This document shows positions 47,942 through 57,267 of a stretch of 64,000 nt of DNA, piece after piece. The notes beneath the pieces are model-generated. The model ran no database searches, was not told the origin of the DNA, and worked only from the letters and a program-made list of their open reading frames with translations. Origin of the DNA: Mycolicibacterium fallax (lineage in GTDB: Bacteria > Actinomycetota > Actinomycetes > Mycobacteriales > Mycobacteriaceae); the NCBI RefSeq assembly GCF_010726955.1, contig NZ_AP022603.1:3720001-3784000 (forward strand), in the 5' to 3' direction. Within the stretch, counting starts at the first letter, position 1. Each line of letters begins with the position of its first letter. Made by a program: the position numbers and the translations under genes.

Positions 47942-49390
47942 ATGGATATCGCGAAGCTGCTGTCGGGCGTCCCCACCGGACTGTGGATCGGCGGCGAGGA
48001 ACGCGCCGGGTCGTCGACCTTCGAGGTGCACAACCCGGCCACCGACGCGGTCATCACCGCCGTCGCCGACGCTTCGGCCGCCGACGGCATCGCCGCACTC
48101 GACGCCGCCGAGGCCGTCGCCGCGGACTGGGCCGCCACCCCGGCGCGGGCGCGCAGCGAGATCCTGCGTTCGGTGTTCGAGACCATCATCGCCCGCACCG
48201 AGGACCTCGCCGCGCTGATGACGCTGGAGATGGGCAAGGTTCTCGACGAGAGCCGAGGCGAGGTCCGCTACGGCGCCGAGTTCTTCCGCTGGTTCGCCGA
48301 AGAAGCCGTGCGCATCGGCGGGCATTACGGTCAGAGCCCGGCCGGGACCGGACGGATCCTGGTCACCAGGGCGCCGGTGGGGCAGTGCTACGCGATCACC
48401 CCGTGGAACTTCCCGCTGGCGATGGGCACCCGCAAGATCGGCCCGGCGCTGGCCGCCGGCGCCACCATGATCGTCAAGCCCGCCCAGGAAACCCCGCTGA
48501 CGATGCTGCTGCTGGCCCGGTTGATGGACGACGCCGGCCTGCCCAAGGGCGTGCTGTCGGTGCTGCCGACCAGTCGGTCCGGCGAGCTCACCGCCGCCCT
48601 GATCGACGACGGTCGGCTGCGCAAGCTGACCTTTACCGGATCCACCGGCGTCGGCAAGACGCTGATCCGTCAGGCCGCCGACAAGGTGCTGCGGACCTCG
48701 ATGGAGCTCGGTGGCAACGCGCCGTTCCTGGTGTTCGACGACGCCGACGTCGATGCCGCGGTCGAGGGCGCGGTGCTGGCCAAGATGCGCAACGGGGGAG
48801 AGGCGTGCACCGCGGCCAACCGGTTCTACGTCGCCAACTCGGTGCGGGCGGAGTTCACCGAGAAGCTGGTGGCCCGGATGAGCGCGTTCACCCTCGGCAA
48901 CGGCCTGGACGAGGGCACCCGGCTGGGGCCGCTGATCAACGCCCGGCAGGTCGGCGTCGTGGTCGACCTGGTCTCCGACGCGGTGGCCCGCGGGGCGAAG
49001 GTCGCGGTCGGTGGGGTGGCGCCCGGCGGGCCCGGCAGCTTCTACCCGGCCACCGTGCTCGCCGATGCGCCCGCCGACGCCCGGATCTTCCGCGAGGAGG
49101 TGTTCGGGCCGGTCGCGCCGATCACCGGGTTCGACGACGAGGCCGAGGCCGTCGCCGCCGCCAACGGCACCGAATACGGGCTGGCGGCCTACATCTTCAC
49201 CCGGTCACTGGACCGCGCGCTGCGCGTCGCCGAGGCGCTGCAGGCCGGGATGGTCGGGGTGAACCGCGGGGTGATCTCCGACCCCGCCGCCCCGTTCGGC
49301 GGCATCAAGGAATCCGGCTTCGGCCGCGAAGGCGGCAGCGAGGGCATCGAGGAGTACCTGGACACCAAGTACATCGGGCTCACCAGCTGA
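47942..49390 (+). CDS. gabD: NAD(P)-dependent succinate-semialdehyde-type aldehyde dehydrogenase
   Basis: A 482-residue aldehyde dehydrogenase of the GabD type (succinate semialdehyde to succinate). Catalytic Cys in [11 protein letters not shown], Glu in MELGGNAPF, cofactor motif FTGSTGVGK and the substrate-channel [16 protein letters not shown]. Three starts compete: ATG 47930, 47933 and 47942. The GGAGGG at 47935 is too close to the last, so the first two cannot be excluded. A related 2-oxo/methylmalonate enzyme is less likely. Confidence 0.87.
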   Translation: MDIAKLLSGVPTGLWIGGEERAGSSTFEVHNPATDAVITAVADASAADGIAALDAAEAVAADWAATPARARSEILRSVFETIIARTEDLAALMTLEMGKVLDESRGEVRYGAEFFRWFAEEAVRIGGHYGQSPAGTGRILVTRAPVGQCYAITPWNFPLAMGTRKIGPALAAGATMIVKPAQETPLTMLLLARLMDDAGLPKGVLSVLPTSRSGELTAALIDDGRLRKLTFTGSTGVGKTLIRQAADKVLRTSMELGGNAPFLVFDDADVDAAVEGAVLAKMRNGGEACTAANRFYVANSVRAEFTEKLVARMSAFTLGNGLDEGTRLGPLINARQVGVVVDLVSDAVARGAKVAVGGVAPGGPGSFYPATVLADAPADARIFREEVFGPVAPITGFDDEAEAVAAANGTEYGLAAYIFTRSLDRALRVAEALQAGMVGVNRGVISDPAAPFGGIKESGFGREGGSEGIEEYLDTKYIGLTS

Positions 49391-49393
49391 GCC

Positions 49394-49548
49394 GGCCCCT
49401 TGCGGGCTTCGCCCTTCAGTGGCCGAGCCGGCGGTGCTGTTGGGTCGGCGCGGCCCCTTGCGGGCTTCGCCCTTCAGTGGCCGAGCCGACGGTGCTGTTG
49501 GGTCGGCCCGGCCCCTTGCGGGCTTCGCCCTTCAGTGGCCGAGCCGGC
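49394..49548. repeat. 58-bp tandem repeat (2.7 copies) at the chorismate mutase 3' end
   Basis: Units begin at 49394, 49452 and 49510 with almost no changes. The last, partial unit contains the final codons (Gly-Arg-Leu-Gly-His) and stop of the chorismate mutase gene, so the array is a duplicated gene tail pointing away from the gene. Each unit holds GGGC-TTC-GCCC, the same hairpin as at 4150-4237. Confidence 0.9.
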
Positions 49549-49789
49549 CGCGGCCCATCCTGAGCAGGAGCATCGCGAGATCCTTGCCCTCGGGACCGAG
49601 GTCGCTGTAGCGATCGATGACCACCATCTCGCGGCTGTGCACCAGCTTGGTGCCGCCGGAGGCCATCCGCAGCTGACCAATCTGCTGAGAAACCTCCTTG
49701 CGGCGTTTGACCGCAGCCAGGATCTCCGCGTCGAGCCGATCGATCTCGACGCGCAGGTCGTCGATGTCGGCCTTGGTTTCGGCAGTCAT
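49532..49789 (-). CDS. chorismate mutase (AroQ type, Rv0948c-like)
   Basis: Converts chorismate to prephenate, the first step to phenylalanine and tyrosine; in mycobacteria the cytoplasmic enzyme is activated by the DAHP synthase AroG. The 85-residue all-helical AroQ-delta protein shows IDDLRVEIDRLDAEILAAVKRRKEVS (Arg, Lys of the active site), RMASGGTKLVHSREMVVIDRY and the conserved end LLRMGRGRLGH. AAGGAGAA is six bases before the ATG. The stop of a 55-codon ORF overlaps the start (ATGA), and a terminator-like hairpin lies in the leader. Confidence 0.93.
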   Translation of the reverse strand: MTAETKADIDDLRVEIDRLDAEILAAVKRRKEVSQQIGQLRMASGGTKLVHSREMVVIDRYSDLGPEGKDLAMLLLRMGRGRLGH

Positions 49790-49953
49790 TCCCTGATTCT
49801 CCTTGAGTTAGGTTCTGGTCGAATCCGGTCCAGGCCCCACCAAAGAAACAAGCCCCGGAACGCGGATGCGGACCCGGGGCGGCAAGCAGCTAGACCACGG
49901 GGACCGCGATGCGGTACCCGTAAAAAAATCGATGCTGCGAACAATGCACGCAC
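49786..49953 (-). CDS. possible 55-residue leader peptide overlapping chorismate mutase
   Basis: A GTG-started 56-codon frame whose TGA overlaps the chorismate mutase ATG (ATGA). It reads MRALFAASIFLRVPHRGPRG and later GLFLWWGLDRIRPEP, with two adjacent Trp codons just after the terminator-like hairpin. Overlap with an aromatic amino-acid gene and a hairpin inside the frame suggest a translated regulatory leader, but coding is not proven and no Shine-Dalgarno site is evident. Confidence 0.4.
   Translation of the reverse strand: MRALFAASIFLRVPHRGPRGLAACRPGSASAFRGLFLWWGLDRIRPEPNSRRIRE
49841..49880 (-). terminator. intrinsic-terminator-like hairpin in the chorismate mutase leader (candidate attenuator)
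   Basis: On the minus strand GCCCCGG and CCGGGGC arms (49874-49880 and 49852-49858) close a 15-base loop with a small inner stem, followed by TTGTTTCTTTG. It lies about 60-90 bases before the gene it precedes, where a terminator makes sense only as an attenuator. A second hairpin (49897-49921, one mismatch) sits upstream and shares a CCGCATC segment, so alternative pairing is possible. Confidence 0.5.
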
Positions 49954-49986
49954 CGAGTGTGCCACCGGGGCGGCCCTTGGCGCAAA

Positions 49987-50065
49987 GCCTGCACAATTGT
50001 CCGCTGTGGGCGCCGCGAAGTGGATTATCCATCTGGCGGCGCCCACAGCGGACAATTGTGCAGGC
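49987..50065. repeat. perfect 30-bp inverted repeat, 19-base loop
   Basis: Bases 49987-50016 are exactly complementary to 50036-50065. The 19-base loop contains TGGAT-T-ATCCA, itself a palindrome. It lies between the divergent chorismate mutase leader and uvrD1. It could form a cruciform or a very stable RNA hairpin, or be a remnant of a small mobile element. No target-site duplication was recognised. Confidence 0.95.
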
Positions 50066-50148
50066 CGACGCCGGGCACACCCCCGGATCGGCCCGGTTCT
50101 CGTGCCCCGGTCGGGCTGTCGGGCCGCAGCGGTAGGTTTGAACCCGCT

Positions 50149-52515
50149 ATGACCGGTGATCTTTCCCTGCTGCCCAATGCCAGCCCGCACGGCGACGCCG
50201 ACGATCTGCTGGCCGGCCTGAACTCCCAACAGCGCCGCGCGGTGCTGCATGAGGGCGCGCCGCTGCTCATCGTGGCCGGCGCCGGATCGGGCAAGACGGC
50301 GGTGCTGACCAGGCGCATCGCCTATCTGCTGGCCGCCCGCGACGTCGGCGCCGGGCAGATCCTGGCGATCACCTTCACCAACAAGGCCGCCGCCGAGATG
50401 CGCGAGCGGGTCGCCGAACTGGTCGGCCCGCAGGCGCGCAGCATGTGGGTGTCGACGTTCCACTCCACCTGCGTGCGGATCCTGCGCAACCAGGCTTCGC
50501 TGCTGTCCGGGTTGAACTCGAACTTCTCCATCTACGACGCCGACGACTCGCGCCGCCTGCTCGGCATGATCGCCCGCGACATGGGTCTGGACGTCAAGAA
50601 GCATTCGCCGCGGCTGCTGTCCAATGCCATCTCGAATCTGAAGAACGAACTCATCGACCCCGACCGGGCGCTGGCCGACCTCACCGATGAGTCCGATGAC
50701 CTGACCCGGCTGGTGGCCTCGGTCTACGCCGAATACCAGCGGCGGCTGCGGGCGGCCAATGCGCTGGACTTCGATGACCTGATCTCCGAGACGGTCGGCA
50801 TCCTGCAGAACTTCCCGAACATCGCCCAGTACTACCGGCGCCGATTCCGGCACATCCTGGTCGACGAGTACCAGGACACCAACCACGCGCAGTATGTGCT
50901 GGTCCGCGAGCTGGTCGGGCACAACATTGCCGCCGACGACCCGGTGCCGCCGGCGCAGCTGTGCGTGGTCGGCGACGCCGATCAGTCGATCTACGCCTTC
51001 CGCGGCGCCACCATCCGCAACATCGAGGATTTCGAGCGCGACTACCCCGACGCCGCCACCATCCTGCTGGAGCAGAACTACCGGTCCACCCAGAACATTC
51101 TGACCGCGGCGAACGCGGTGATCGCCTACAACGCCGGCCGCCGGGAGAAGCGGCTGTGGACCGACTCCGGCGCCGGCGAGCTGCTGGTCGGCTACGTCGC
51201 GGAGAACGAGCACGACGAGGCCCGGTTCGTCGCCGGGGAGATCGACGCGCTGGTCGACGGCGGGGACATCACCTACAACGACGTCGCGGTGTTCTACCGG
51301 ACCAACAATTCCTCGCGCGCGCTGGAGGAGGTGTTCATCCGGTCCGGGATCCCCTACAAGGTGGTCGGCGGGGTGCGCTTCTACGAGCGCAAGGAGATTC
51401 GGGACATCGTCGCCTACCTGCGGGTGCTGGACAATCCCGGCGACGCGGTGAGCATGCGCCGGATCCTCAACACCCCGCGCCGCGGCATCGGCGATCGCGC
51501 CGAGGCTTGCGTGGCGGTGCATGCGGAGAACACCGGGGTCGGGTTCAACGACGCGCTGCGCGACGCTGCGGAAGGCAAGGTTCCGCTGCTCAACACGCGT
51601 TCGGAGAAGGCCATCGCGACGTTCATGGCGATGCTCGACGAGCTGCGCGGTGGGCTCGGCGAGGAACTCGGCGATCTGGTCGAGTCGGTGCTGGAGCGCA
51701 CCGGTTACCGCCGCGAACTGGAGTCCAGCAACGATCCGCAGGAGCTGGCCCGGCTGGACAACCTCAACGAACTCGTCTCCGTCGCACACGAATTCAGCAC
51801 CGACCGGGCCAACGCGGCGGCGTTGCGGGCGGAGCAGGGGCTGGCCGAGGCCGACGAGGATGTGCCCGACGCCGGGGTGCTCGCCGAGTTCCTGGAACGG
51901 GTGTCGCTGGTGGCCGACTCCGACGAAATCCCCGAGGAGGGCGACGGCGTCGTCACCCTGATGACCCTGCACACCGCCAAGGGCCTGGAGTTCCCGGCGG
52001 TCTTCGTGACCGGCTGGGAGGACGGCATGTTCCCGCACATGCGCGCGCTGGGGGACCCGCGCGAGCTCTCGGAGGAGCGCCGGCTGGCCTACGTCGGCAT
52101 CACCCGGGCGCGACAACGGCTGTACCTGAGCCGGGCGAAGGTCCGCTCGTCGTGGGGGCAGCCGATGCTCAACCCGGAGTCCCGGTTCCTGCGCGAGATC
52201 CCGCAGGAACTGATGGACTGGCGCCGCACCGACACCGACGAGTCCGCCGGCCGCGGCTGGGGCCGCAGCGCCCCGGTCGGGCGCGGCGGCGGCTTCGGAT
52301 CGGCGCGGCCGGCACCCGGCCGGGCCGGCGGCGCGCCGCGCAACCGGGCCGTCGTGACCCTGTCACCCGGGGACCGGGTGACGCACGACAAGTACGGGCT
52401 GGGCCGGGTGGAGGAGGTCTCCGGGGTCGGCGAATCGGCGATGTCGCTGATCGACTTCGGTTCGGCGGGGCGGGTCAAACTGATGCACAACCACGCCCCG
52501 ATCACCAAGCTATAG
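50149..52515 (+). CDS. uvrD1: DNA helicase UvrD1
   Basis: A 788-residue superfamily 1A 3'-5' helicase for nucleotide excision repair and Ku-linked end processing. Walker A AGAGSGKTAVLTRRI, motif II VDEYQDTNHAQY, motif III VVGDADQSIYAFRGA, EQNYRSTQNIL, TLMTLHTAKGLEFPAVF and VGITRARQRLYL are all present. The C-terminus has a flexible Gly/Arg linker (690-735) and a Tudor-like tail (HDKYGLGRVEEVSG). Cys454 (RAEACVAV) corresponds to the 2B-domain cysteine implicated in redox-controlled dimerisation of M. tuberculosis UvrD1. Its stop overlaps the convergent gene by six bases. Confidence 0.96.
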   Translation: MTGDLSLLPNASPHGDADDLLAGLNSQQRRAVLHEGAPLLIVAGAGSGKTAVLTRRIAYLLAARDVGAGQILAITFTNKAAAEMRERVAELVGPQARSMWVSTFHSTCVRILRNQASLLSGLNSNFSIYDADDSRRLLGMIARDMGLDVKKHSPRLLSNAISNLKNELIDPDRALADLTDESDDLTRLVASVYAEYQRRLRAANALDFDDLISETVGILQNFPNIAQYYRRRFRHILVDEYQDTNHAQYVLVRELVGHNIAADDPVPPAQLCVVGDADQSIYAFRGATIRNIEDFERDYPDAATILLEQNYRSTQNILTAANAVIAYNAGRREKRLWTDSGAGELLVGYVAENEHDEARFVAGEIDALVDGGDITYNDVAVFYRTNNSSRALEEVFIRSGIPYKVVGGVRFYERKEIRDIVAYLRVLDNPGDAVSMRRILNTPRRGIGDRAEACVAVHAENTGVGFNDALRDAAEGKVPLLNTRSEKAIATFMAMLDELRGGLGEELGDLVESVLERTGYRRELESSNDPQELARLDNLNELVSVAHEFSTDRANAAALRAEQGLAEADEDVPDAGVLAEFLERVSLVADSDEIPEEGDGVVTLMTLHTAKGLEFPAVFVTGWEDGMFPHMRALGDPRELSEERRLAYVGITRARQRLYLSRAKVRSSWGQPMLNPESRFLREIPQELMDWRRTDTDESAGRGWGRSAPVGRGGGFGSARPAPGRAGGAPRNRAVVTLSPGDRVTHDKYGLGRVEEVSGVGESAMSLIDFGSAGRVKLMHNHAPITKL

Positions 52516-53154
52516 CGCGCAGTGCCGCCGGGTCGGGGCGACCAGGGCCAGCACCAGGGTGGCGATCGGCAGCATCAGTTGCATCGCCGTGACCACGTGG
52601 CTGCCGGCGGAGCTGACCAACCCGTAATCCCCGACGAGTTCGTTGGCCATCGCGATGGTGGCGACCAGCGAGACGATGCTGAACACGATGGTGCCCCCGG
52701 CACCCACGGCGACCAGGGCCGGACCCTTGCGCTTGCGCTTGAGCGTGAAGACGCCGCCGGTGATCAGCAGCGCGCCCAGGGCGAGGTTGGCCAACCCGAC
52801 GATCAGCATCGTGGCGGTGAACCAGCCCGGAAAGATGTCGACGCCGTAAATTGTCGAGGAGGTCAGTGCGCCGCCGAGCAGGGCTCCGAAGGCGCCCCAG
52901 AGGCAGGTCGCGCTGGTCAGGAACGCCAGGATCGCGGCGATGACGGCGGTGGTGTTGTTCGTGCCCGCCACCGGGTAGCCCGGCGCACCGTAGGGCGCGG
53001 CACCGTAGGGCGTGGCACCCGGCTGGGCGTACGGCGCGCCGTACCCCGACTGCGGTGCGCCATAACCCGCTCCGTAGCCGGGCTGTGGTGCGCCATAACC
53101 CTGCTGGTACGGCTGCTGCTGGTAGGGGTTGCCCGGCGGGGGATACGGATTCAC
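52510..53154 (-). CDS. membrane protein with Tyr/Pro/Gln-rich N-terminal repeats
   Basis: A 214-residue protein. The first 62 residues are repeats of the type QPGYGAP and PYGAPGYP, a disordered cytoplasmic tail common in mycobacterial division and wall proteins. Then come four membrane segments (about 68-96, 110-134, 148-168 and 185-206). No named domain recognised; DUF4190-like is possible. The GTG follows TAGGCT (complement of 53161-53166) by six bases, indicating a leaderless transcript separate from the genes before it. Confidence 0.7.
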   Translation of the reverse strand: MNPYPPPGNPYQQQPYQQGYGAPQPGYGAGYGAPQSGYGAPYAQPGATPYGAAPYGAPGYPVAGTNNTTAVIAAILAFLTSATCLWGAFGALLGGALTSSTIYGVDIFPGWFTATMLIVGLANLALGALLITGGVFTLKRKRKGPALVAVGAGGTIVFSIVSLVATIAMANELVGDYGLVSSAGSHVVTAMQLMLPIATLVLALVAPTRRHCAL

Positions 53155-53160
53155 CCGAGC

Positions 53161-53166
53161 AGCCTA
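53161..53166 (-). promoter_or_regulatory. -10 element of the 53154 membrane protein gene (leaderless type)
   Basis: Minus-strand TAGGCT ends six bases before the GTG and overlaps the last codons and stop of the upstream gene. Confidence 0.5.
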
Positions 53167-53796
53167 ACCCGTGCTTTGGGCCCTCGGCGACGGGGAAGTC
53201 CAGCGCCGGGTCGACGGCAGCAGCGCGAGGATCAGGGTGGCCAGCGGCAGCAGCGGCATCGCGTAAACGATCCCGGCCAGCCGCGCCCCGGCGATGAAGA
53301 CGCCGCAGAACGTCAGCAGTGCCACCACCGCGCCGGCGGTCAGCAGATACGGGCCCCAGGCGCGTCGGCGCAGCGTGAGCAGCACCCCGGCGATGCTGGC
53401 GGCGCCGAGCACCAGGGCGAGGAATCCGATCGCCAGGCAGAACAGCCGGTCGGTGGCCCACCAGCCGGTGACCAGGTTCGTCGAGACCACCGCGGCGGCC
53501 CAGCCGCCCAGGATCGCGGTCACCACGGCGGCCTGCGCGGTCAGCGAGCCGGGTTCCGGCTGTGCCGGGGCGACGGCAATGATGCCGGTGGGTGCATCGA
53601 TGCCGGTGGGTGGGGTATTGGCGACCGGGATGGCGCCGGTCGGGAACCGCCGGATGATGCCGCTGCGGCCGGTATCGGCGGTAGTACCGGTTTCGGCGGT
53701 AGTGACGGGATCCGGCCCGGCAAGCGGTTGCCGGCGCAGAATGCGGGTCTGCTCGCCGTCGTCCGGCGCAGGATGACGGCCGACGGGGCCGGTCAT
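53164..53796 (-). CDS. hypothetical membrane protein with Thr/Pro-rich N-terminus
   Basis: A 210-residue protein: 85 polar residues (TTAETGTTADTGRSG, PTGIDAPTGI), then four membrane segments (about 88-107, 115-140, 148-168 and 174-194). The layout parallels the neighbouring 52510 gene, so the two may be distant paralogues. No family recognised. The ATG lies three bases after the M23 peptidase stop, so it is co-transcribed with it. Confidence 0.65.
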   Translation of the reverse strand: MTGPVGRHPAPDDGEQTRILRRQPLAGPDPVTTAETGTTADTGRSGIIRRFPTGAIPVANTPPTGIDAPTGIIAVAPAQPEPGSLTAQAAVVTAILGGWAAAVVSTNLVTGWWATDRLFCLAIGFLALVLGAASIAGVLLTLRRRAWGPYLLTAGAVVALLTFCGVFIAGARLAGIVYAMPLLPLATLILALLPSTRRWTSPSPRAQSTG

Positions 53797-53799
53797 CGG

Positions 53800-54816
53800 T
53801 CAGCCGACGTAGGAACCGACGCTGACTCCGCGGGCGGCGAGCCACGGCACCGGGTCGATGCGGCTGCCGCCGCCCGGCATGACCTCGAAGTGGCAGTGCG
53901 GCCCGGTGGAGTTGCCCCGGTTGCCGACGGTGGCGATCTGGTCGCCGGCCATCACCTGCTGGCCAATGCTGACCACCCAGGTGTTGATGTGGCCGTACAG
54001 CGTGACGGTGCCGTCGCTGTGCCGGATCTTGACCAGGGCGCCGTACCCGGCGGCCGGGCCTGCCTCGATCACCACACCGTCGGACACCGCATAGATCGGG
54101 GTGCCGATCGGGGCGGCGATGTCGATGCCGCCGTGCAGCGCGCCCCAGCGGTAGCCGTAGCCGGAGGTGAAAATTCCCTGGGTGGGCTGGACAAACAGCG
54201 GGCGGGCCAGCCGGGCCTCACGCTCGGCGCGCTCCTGGGCGAACGCCGCGCCCTTGGCGAGCTCCTCGTTGTGGCCGGTGACGTTCAGCGCCGGGGTCAT
54301 CGCGACCAGCTGCATGCCCTTGGAGGTGCCGGTGATGGTGGCGCCCTCGGAGTGGCTGGCGGGGTCGGCGGCGACGACGGTGTTGGTCACCTCGGAGGCC
54401 TGACGCGGGGTCAGCGCGGTGTAGGCCGCGGCCGCGGCGGCACCGGCGGCCATCGCCGCGACCAGCACCCGGCCCTTGACCGGACCGGTCTCGACCTTGC
54501 GGTGCTGGCCGAGGCGAGGCATGACCTCGGTGATCTCATCGGCGGTCTCGAACCGCTCCGGCAGATCGCTGCGGCGCTCCAAACGGATCGCGACGAGGTT
54601 GTCGGTATCGGCCAGATCGTCGAGCTCGGGGGCGTCCAGAACAACGGCGCCGGCGTCGAAGGCGCAGTGGCGAAAGTCCAGGTCAGCGAGGGCGCCGAAC
54701 TCGTTGAACGGGGTGATGTCGGTGACTTCGGCGGGGCCGGGGCGACGGCTGCTGGGGCGACGCGAATCCTGCGGCGCTCCGGACGACGGAGCTCCTGAAG
54801 ACCTTTGCTGCGGCAA
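53800..54816 (-). CDS. M23-family metallopeptidase (Rv0950c-like)
   Basis: A 338-residue, membrane-anchored cell-wall endopeptidase. A cytoplasmic part of about 110 residues is followed by one membrane helix (115-133). The extracellular LytM domain (210-330) has zinc ligands in GALHGGIDIAAPIGTPIYAV and PHCHFEVMPGG and the YGHINTW segment. Such enzymes cut peptidoglycan cross-links. It starts with TTG, supported by GGAG seven bases upstream; no better start fits this frame. Confidence 0.87.
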   Translation of the reverse strand: MPQQRSSGAPSSGAPQDSRRPSSRRPGPAEVTDITPFNEFGALADLDFRHCAFDAGAVVLDAPELDDLADTDNLVAIRLERRSDLPERFETADEITEVMPRLGQHRKVETGPVKGRVLVAAMAAGAAAAAAYTALTPRQASEVTNTVVAADPASHSEGATITGTSKGMQLVAMTPALNVTGHNEELAKGAAFAQERAEREARLARPLFVQPTQGIFTSGYGYRWGALHGGIDIAAPIGTPIYAVSDGVVIEAGPAAGYGALVKIRHSDGTVTLYGHINTWVVSIGQQVMAGDQIATVGNRGNSTGPHCHFEVMPGGGSRIDPVPWLAARGVSVGSYVG

Positions 54817-55088
54817 CCTAAAACTCCACGTGTCGTGACCAAAGCGTTATGTAGACCAGGGAACGGTAGCTAAACCTCCTCAATGCTGGCAAGCCGGCCG
54901 AGATTTCGCGCCCCTTTGTGAGGGGTATCACCGTCATCTGTCGGTGAGGTTTACCACAACCGCCGGTGCAGTGTGAATGCGGCGACCGGCGGGTCGATAT
55001 GGTTTACCCGGGCGACGCTCGCCATGGGTGCATCCGGCCATTGGAAACAGCTGCGCCGCCGACCAAGCCGAACAGACAGTGAGTTCAC

Positions 55089-56252
<1,164 letters not shown>

Positions 56253-56267
56253 GGGAGCCAACGCAAC

Positions 56268-57170
56268 ATGTCTGTCTTCCTGAACAAGGACAGCAAGGTC
56301 ATCGTCCAGGGCATCACCGGCGGTGAGGGCACCAAGCACACCGCGCTGATGCTCAAGGCCGGCACCCAGGTGGTCGGCGGTGTCAACGCCCGCAAGGCCG
56401 GCACCACCGTCAGCCACGTCGACAAGGACGGCAACGGCGTCGAGCTGCCGGTGTTCGCCAGCGTCGCCGAGGCGATGGAGAAGACCGGCGCCGACGTGTC
56501 GATCGCCTTCGTCCCGCCGGCGTTCTCCAAGGACGCCATCGTCGAGGCGATCGATGCGGAGATCCCGCTGCTGGTCGTCATCACCGAGGGCATCCCGGTG
56601 CAGGACACCGCCTACGCCTGGGCCTACAACGTCGACAAGGGCGCCAAGACCCGGATCATCGGGCCCAACTGCCCCGGCGTGATCACCCCCGGCGAGGCGC
56701 TGGTGGGCATCACCCCGAACAACATCACCGGCAAGGGGCCGATCGGCCTGGTGTCCAAGTCCGGCACCCTGACCTACCAGATGATGTACGAGCTGCGCGA
56801 TCTCGGTTTCTCCACCGCGATCGGCATCGGCGGCGACCCGGTCATCGGCACCACCCACATCGACGCCATCGAGGCGTTCGAGAAGGACCCGGAGACCAAG
56901 GTCATCGTGATGATCGGCGAGATCGGCGGCGACGCCGAGGAGCGGGCCGCCGACTACATCAAGGCCAACGTCACCAAGCCGGTCGTCGGCTACGTCGCGG
57001 GCTTCACCGCGCCGGAGGGCAAGACCATGGGCCATGCCGGCGCCATCGTGTCGGGTTCCTCGGGCACCGCGCAGGCCAAGAAGGAGGCACTGGAGGCCGC
57101 CGGCGTCAAGGTCGGCAAGACCCCGTCGGAGACCGCCAAGCTGGCCCGGGAGATCTTCGAGAAGCTGTAG
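56268..57170 (+). CDS. sucD: succinyl-CoA synthetase alpha subunit SucD
   Basis: CoA-binding, histidine-phosphorylated subunit of succinyl-CoA synthetase. The 300 residues show [46 protein letters not shown] and the phospho-His in [19 protein letters not shown] lies before the ATG. It is the second gene of the sucCD operon; a long inverted repeat begins 28 bases after the stop. Confidence 0.97.
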   Translation: MSVFLNKDSKVIVQGITGGEGTKHTALMLKAGTQVVGGVNARKAGTTVSHVDKDGNGVELPVFASVAEAMEKTGADVSIAFVPPAFSKDAIVEAIDAEIPLLVVITEGIPVQDTAYAWAYNVDKGAKTRIIGPNCPGVITPGEALVGITPNNITGKGPIGLVSKSGTLTYQMMYELRDLGFSTAIGIGGDPVIGTTHIDAIEAFEKDPETKVIVMIGEIGGDAEERAADYIKANVTKPVVGYVAGFTAPEGKTMGHAGAIVSGSSGTAQAKKEALEAAGVKVGKTPSETAKLAREIFEKL

Positions 57171-57197
57171 GTTCCCCGTCTCGGCCCGAACACCTTC

Positions 57198-57246
57198 GCG
57201 AGCGCTCATTCCGGTTACGGATTTCCGTACCGGGGTGAGCGCTCGC
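57198..57246. repeat. long imperfect inverted repeat between sucD and the thiolase-like gene
   Basis: Arms of 22-23 bases starting GCGAGCGCTCA and ending TGAGCGCTCGC, with two mismatches and one bulge around an ATTT loop. Each arm contains the 8-bp palindrome GAGCGCTC. It could end sucCD transcription or, since it lies 20-70 bases before the next start, act as an operator. Confidence 0.65.
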
Positions 57247-57267
57247 CGCATTTGAACAGGGAGTGAC

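Noticed and set aside
49804-49816. TTAGGTT-like sequence considered as an IdeR iron box
   Set aside because: Only part of one half-site matches and the inverted half is missing.
49897-49921. Hairpin followed by seven A's (plus strand), considered as a plus-strand terminator
   Set aside because: A terminator needs T's after the stem; here A's follow on plus and T's precede on minus, so it does not fit either strand.
52522-54798. Very long plus-strand open frame (about 758 codons) opposite three membrane/peptidase genes
   Set aside because: It is the antisense shadow of three well-supported minus-strand genes in GC-rich DNA, with His/Arg/Gln-rich low-complexity translation and no domain.
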